Made by a program: the position numbers and the translations under genes. 9,786 nucleotides of DNA from Acidobacteriota bacterium (GTDB lineage: Bacteria; Acidobacteriota; Terriglobia; Acidiferrales; UBA7541): the NCBI GenBank assembly GCA_003131705.1, contig PKUY01000258.1:1-9786 (forward strand), given 5' to 3'. Shown here piece by piece: positions 6,966 through 9,786 of the stretch (position 1 is its first letter; each line of letters begins with the position of its first letter). The notes below the pieces were generated by a model. It saw only the letters and a list, made by a program, of their open reading frames with translations, was not told the origin of the DNA and made no database searches.

Positions 6966-7541
6966 TCATTTCATTTCTAGAACTTCTTTTTCCTTCGCGG
7001 CGGAAAGATCTTCGATCTTGCTGGTTTCGGAGTGGGTGAGCTTGTCGAGTTCCTCGAGCGAACGTTTTCTTTCGTCTTCGCTGATTTTCTTGTCTTTTTC
7101 GAGTTTCTCGATGGCTTCTTTTATATCGCGCCGGATATTGCGCAAGGCTGTGCGGTGATTTTCGAGAACCTTGTGCATGTGCTTCACCAGGTCCTTGCGG
7201 CGATCCTCGGTGAGCGGCGGAATCGGCACGCGCACTACCTTTCCGTCATTCGTCGGATTCAATCCGATGTCGGACGTCCGAATGGCCTTATCGATCAGCG
7301 GGACAGCGCCGGGATCCCACGGCGAGATCACGATCATCGCCGGGTCGGGCACGTTCAGCGTGCCGAGTTGGTTGATCGGCATCGAGGTCCCGTGGTAGTC
7401 CACGCGCACGTGATCCAGCACCGCGACGTTGGCACGGCCAGTCCGTACGCTTGAGAGTTCCTTTCGAAAATCGTCAACTGCTTTTTCCATGCGCGTCTTC
7501 GCCTGCCCCATCGCGTCTTTAGTTGTGGCAATCGTGGTCAT
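6966..7541 (-). CDS. frr: Ribosome recycling factor
   Basis: RRF acts with EF-G after termination to split the ribosome from mRNA and deacylated tRNA. The 191-residue product, slightly longer than the usual 185 or so, has the conserved VRTGRAN segment (32-38), the domain II stretch INQLGTLNVPDP (56-67), and the domain I helix RNIRRDIKEAIEKL containing Arg137, the counterpart of the essential E. coli Arg132. The highly charged C-terminal helix EDERKRSLEELDKLT is also typical. The ATG at 7541 follows the pyrH stop by 28 nt. A GGAGG lies 11 nt upstream, a long spacing but the only good candidate. It is the last gene of the conserved rpsB-tsf-pyrH-frr cluster. Confidence 0.97.
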   Translation of the reverse strand: MTTIATTKDAMGQAKTRMEKAVDDFRKELSSVRTGRANVAVLDHVRVDYHGTSMPINQLGTLNVPDPAMIVISPWDPGAVPLIDKAIRTSDIGLNPTNDGKVVRVPIPPLTEDRRKDLVKHMHKVLENHRTALRNIRRDIKEAIEKLEKDKKISEDERKRSLEELDKLTHSETSKIEDLSAAKEKEVLEMK

Positions 7542-7569
7542 CGAAGAACTGGCCTCCGCAGTTGCAGTG

Positions 7570-8358
7570 TTATGCCGCGGTGACGGTCGAGCCGATTCGC
7601 TCGCCCAGCACCACGCGCTTCAGATTTCCGGGTACATTCATGTTGAACACAACGATAGGCATTTTGTTGTCCATGCAGAGTGAGATGGCCGTCGAATCCA
7701 TCACCGACAATCCCTTTTGCAAGACGTCCAGATACGTGATGCGCTCAAACATTGTGGCATTCGCCACTTTTTCCGGGTCGGCATCGTAGATGCCGTCCAC
7801 GCGCGTGGCCTTCAAAATTACCTGCGCCTTAATTTCCATGGCGCGCAGAGCCGCCGCGGTGTCGGTTGAAAAATAGGGATTGCCCGTGCCGGCGGCGAAA
7901 ATCACCACTCGTTGTTTCTCCAAGTGCCGGGCAGCACGGCGGCGTATAAATGGTTCGGCGACCTGGTGCATCTCAATTGCGCTCATCAGCCGCGTGTGGC
8001 AGCCCACCTTTTCCAGCGCATCCTGCAACGCGAGGCCGTTGAGTACAGTGGCGAGCATACCCATGTAATCGCCCGTGGCGCGATCAATCGTAAGCCCGTG
8101 CTGGCGGGCGCCCCTAAAAATGTTTCCCCCGCCCACAATGACCGCAATCTCCACGCCCAGGTCGTGGACTGTCTTCACTTCGCGCGAAATGCTTTGAATG
8201 GTCGATGCGTGAATACCGAAATCGTCGGGCCCCGAAAGCGATTCTCCTGAAAGCTTCAGAACGATGCGTCGATAAACTGGCGTCCCGCCGCGCGTACGCC
8301 TGTCCTCTGCTTTTTTCACGATCTTTGTAGCCACTTTTAGCCCCTTGCCTCGCGGCAT
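7570..8358 (-). CDS. pyrH: UMP kinase (uridylate kinase)
   Basis: PyrH phosphorylates UMP to UDP with ATP in pyrimidine nucleotide synthesis. It is a hexameric bacterial enzyme of the amino acid kinase fold, unrelated to eukaryotic UMP/CMP kinase. Visible motifs are [12 protein letters not shown] (29-40), the nucleotide-binding VGGGNIFRG, then [19 protein letters not shown] and [13 protein letters not shown]. From the ATG at 8358 the product is 262 residues, about 20 longer than most homologues, with a basic N-terminal extension. A GTG at 8334 (residue 9) has AAGGGG 6 nt upstream, while the ATG has no Shine-Dalgarno, so the true start may be 8334. The gene lies 158 nt after tsf and 28 nt before frr. 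Confidence 0.96.
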   Translation of the reverse strand: MPRGKGLKVATKIVKKAEDRRTRGGTPVYRRIVLKLSGESLSGPDDFGIHASTIQSISREVKTVHDLGVEIAVIVGGGNIFRGARQHGLTIDRATGDYMGMLATVLNGLALQDALEKVGCHTRLMSAIEMHQVAEPFIRRRAARHLEKQRVVIFAAGTGNPYFSTDTAAALRAMEIKAQVILKATRVDGIYDADPEKVANATMFERITYLDVLQKGLSVMDSTAISLCMDNKMPIVVFNMNVPGNLKRVVLGERIGSTVTAA

Positions 8359-8379
8359 TCTAGCAGAGAATCGGCAGCC

Positions 8380-8397
8380 CGGTCAGCTTCGTGACCG
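8380..8397 (-). other. Short inverted repeat in the tsf-pyrH gap
   Basis: A 6-bp stem CGGTCA/TGACCG with a 6-nt loop lies just upstream of the pyrH start. It overlaps a near-palindrome CCGAACATTCGG (8395-8406) and is close to the palindrome AATCATGATT (8412-8421). No good promoter boxes accompany it. It could be an operator or an RNA hairpin, or chance. Confidence 0.25.
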
Positions 8398-8516
8398 AAC
8401 ATTCGGATCAAAATCATGATTTATTGGATTCCTCGGCAAAGATGCAGAGCGACTCGCGGCGCGAGACGGCACCGTTCGCCAAGACGCTCCGCTATGATTT
8501 TTCGGGGGAGTTTCAA

Positions 8517-9191
8517 TTACACCGTCGGCGTGGATAGAGCTTCTGCGCCAGCCACTGCAGGGAGGCCGTCCATTTCGCCCACTTTAAAGCGAGAGAAACG
8601 GCGGATGCCGATGTTTTCGCCGAGCTTGGCGATCGCTTGATCGACTAGTTCCTTCACCGTGGTGCCTTCGTCCTTGATGAAGTGCTGCTCGTAGAGGCAG
8701 TTCTCTTCGTAAAACTTTTCCATTTTACCGCTAACGATCTTCTGAATCACGGCATCGGGCTTGCCCGTGGCTTTCGCCTGTTCGGTATAGATCTCGCGCT
8801 CGCGGTCCAAAGTTTCCTGGGTAACTTCCTCGCGACGCAAAAAGCGCGGATCGAGCGCGGCGATATGCATCGCTACGTCGTGGCAGAGCCGTTGAAAATC
8901 ATCTGTGCGCGCAACAAAATCGCTCTCGCAATTGACTTCGATCAGCACGCCAATCTTACCGCCCGCATGGATATAGCAGGAGACGAGCCCTTCCGACGTC
9001 GCTCGCTGCGCCTTTTTGGCGGCCGCCGCCTGTCCCTTTTTGCGCAGGACGTTGATAGCCTGTTCGATGTCCCCGCCGGCCTCTACCAGAGCCGCTCGGC
9101 AATCTGAAAACCCCGCGCCGGTGCGGTCGCGCAGGTCTTTCACGAGCTGTGCAGGTATATTTGCTTTTCCGGTGTCGGGTGCTGTAGCCAT
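8517..9191 (-). CDS. tsf: Elongation factor Ts, short form
   Basis: EF-Ts is the guanine nucleotide exchange factor that regenerates EF-Tu-GTP. The 224-residue product contains the N-terminal UBA-like domain with [13 protein letters not shown] (23-35), where the usual form is RTGAGMMDCKKAL. The core follows with [10 protein letters not shown] (86-95), matching the canonical NCETDFVAR signature that contacts EF-Tu, and the late segment [22 protein letters not shown]. coli EF-Ts is 283 residues; the shorter form here resembles that of several other phyla. I chose the ATG at 9191. An in-frame TTG at 9203 would add four residues but has a poorly placed ribosome binding site. Neither start has a strong Shine-Dalgarno. 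It follows rpsB and precedes pyrH. Confidence 0.96.
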   Translation of the reverse strand: MATAPDTGKANIPAQLVKDLRDRTGAGFSDCRAALVEAGGDIEQAINVLRKKGQAAAAKKAQRATSEGLVSCYIHAGGKIGVLIEVNCESDFVARTDDFQRLCHDVAMHIAALDPRFLRREEVTQETLDREREIYTEQAKATGKPDAVIQKIVSGKMEKFYEENCLYEQHFIKDEGTTVKELVDQAIAKLGENIGIRRFSRFKVGEMDGLPAVAGAEALSTPTV

Positions 9192-9227
9192 CGATTTGCT
9201 CAAGTCTCTTTTCGTTGGATTTCGACC

Positions 9228-9248
9228 GGCCCGGCGCTTGGCCGGGCC
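9228..9248 (-). other. Strong GC hairpin between rpsB and tsf
   Basis: A perfect 8-bp stem GGCCCGGC/GCCGGGCC with a 5-nt loop lies between the rpsB stop and the tsf start. No U-tract follows on the minus strand, so full termination is unlikely. It could act as a partial attenuator, a processing site or a stabilising 3' structure that sets the S2:EF-Ts ratio. That role is inference. Confidence 0.5.
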
Positions 9249-9273
9249 CAGGGTAGGTCTAACAGCTTAGAAC

Positions 9274-9786
9274 CTATTTCGCAGGAGCCTTCTCTTCTTC
9301 GTTCACCACGGCGGCTCCGCCTTCCTCTGTCGGAGGTACATCTGTAGGAGCCACCTCGCCCGCCTCGCCTTCAACGAAATCGCCTTCCTGCTTTTCGTAC
9401 TTCTCGTATGCGCTCGTGTCCACGTACTCCGGACCGTCGTCGCCGCCCGTGCCCTCGGCCGCCTTCTGATCCGCAATCTGCGATTGCTCGAAAGACTGCC
9501 GGCCGGAAACCACTGCGTCGGAGATCTTCGAGGTAAACAATCGAATGGCCCGCAGTGCGTCGTCGTTGCCCGGGATAACCCAATCGACCAGATTGGGATC
9601 GCAGTTCGTGTCCACGATTGCAACGACTGGGATGCCCATCCGCCGCGCTTCGCGCACGGCGATTACTTCGGCGTTCGGGTCGATCACAAACATCGTGTCG
9701 GGAGGCGTTGTCATATTCTCAACGCCTGAAAAATTCTGTTTGAGGTGCTTGAGTTCGCGCTCGAGCCGCGCGGCTTCTTTCTTCGA
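9274..9786 (-). CDS. rpsB: 30S ribosomal protein S2, C-terminal 170 residues (partial, runs off the right edge)
   Basis: S2 binds late to the 30S subunit between head and body and, in known bacteria, is needed for S1 attachment. The frame is open from the right edge to the TAG at 9274. It contains the coiled-coil end RLERELKHLKQNFSGVENM, then DTMFVIDPNAEVIAVREARR, GIPVVAIVDTNCDP and VDWVIPGNDDALRAI, all classic S2 segments. After the conserved core ends at about GRQS, a tail of roughly 75 residues rich in Glu, Asp, Gly and Pro follows, ending EEEKAPAK. E. coli S2 has only a short tail there. The N-terminus lies outside the window. It is the first gene of the rpsB-tsf-pyrH-frr cluster; its promoter is not visible. 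Confidence 0.97.
   Translation of the reverse strand, partial: SKKEAARLERELKHLKQNFSGVENMTTPPDTMFVIDPNAEVIAVREARRMGIPVVAIVDTNCDPNLVDWVIPGNDDALRAIRLFTSKISDAVVSGRQSFEQSQIADQKAAEGTGGDDGPEYVDTSAYEKYEKQEGDFVEGEAGEVAPTDVPPTEEGGAAVVNEEEKAPAK

Overview
The window reads as an ordinary chromosomal segment from a moderately GC-rich bacterium, most likely an acidobacterium (Acidobacteriota, Terriglobia-like). That placement is an inference. It rests on the style of the ribosomal proteins, a short-form EF-Ts, and a very large secreted DUF3857/transglutaminase/TPR protein of a type I associate with that phylum. No mobile element, CRISPR array, tRNA or rRNA gene was seen.

Layout. (1) Positions 1-2392, minus strand: the str operon, read as promoter, long leader of about 295 nt, rpsL (S12), rpsG (S7), then fusA (EF-G), which runs off the left edge. 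A near-perfect sigma70-type promoter (TTGACA, 17 nt, TATACT) lies at 2364-2392. (2) Positions 2393-2752: a non-coding divergent intergenic region. (3) Positions 2753-5962, plus strand: a 1069-residue predicted exported protein with DUF3857, a transglutaminase-like fold, TPR repeats and an unassigned C-terminal domain. The expected catalytic cysteine is an aspartate. (4) Positions 6016-6870, minus strand: a TIGR00027/leucine carboxyl methyltransferase-type SAM-dependent methyltransferase, convergent with the previous gene. (5) Positions 6966-9786, minus strand: the conserved cluster rpsB (partial, right edge), tsf, pyrH and frr, read right to left.

The two minus-strand operons together serve translation: ribosomal proteins S12, S7 and S2; elongation factors G and Ts; ribosome recycling factor; and UMP kinase for pyrimidine nucleotide supply. 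The secreted TPR protein and the methyltransferase sit between them and have no evident functional link to translation.

The most interesting points are the D-for-C replacement in the transglutaminase fold, the uncharacterised C-terminal domain of the same protein, and the unusually long structured leader ahead of rpsL. I found no convincing evidence of a wholly new multi-gene system here.
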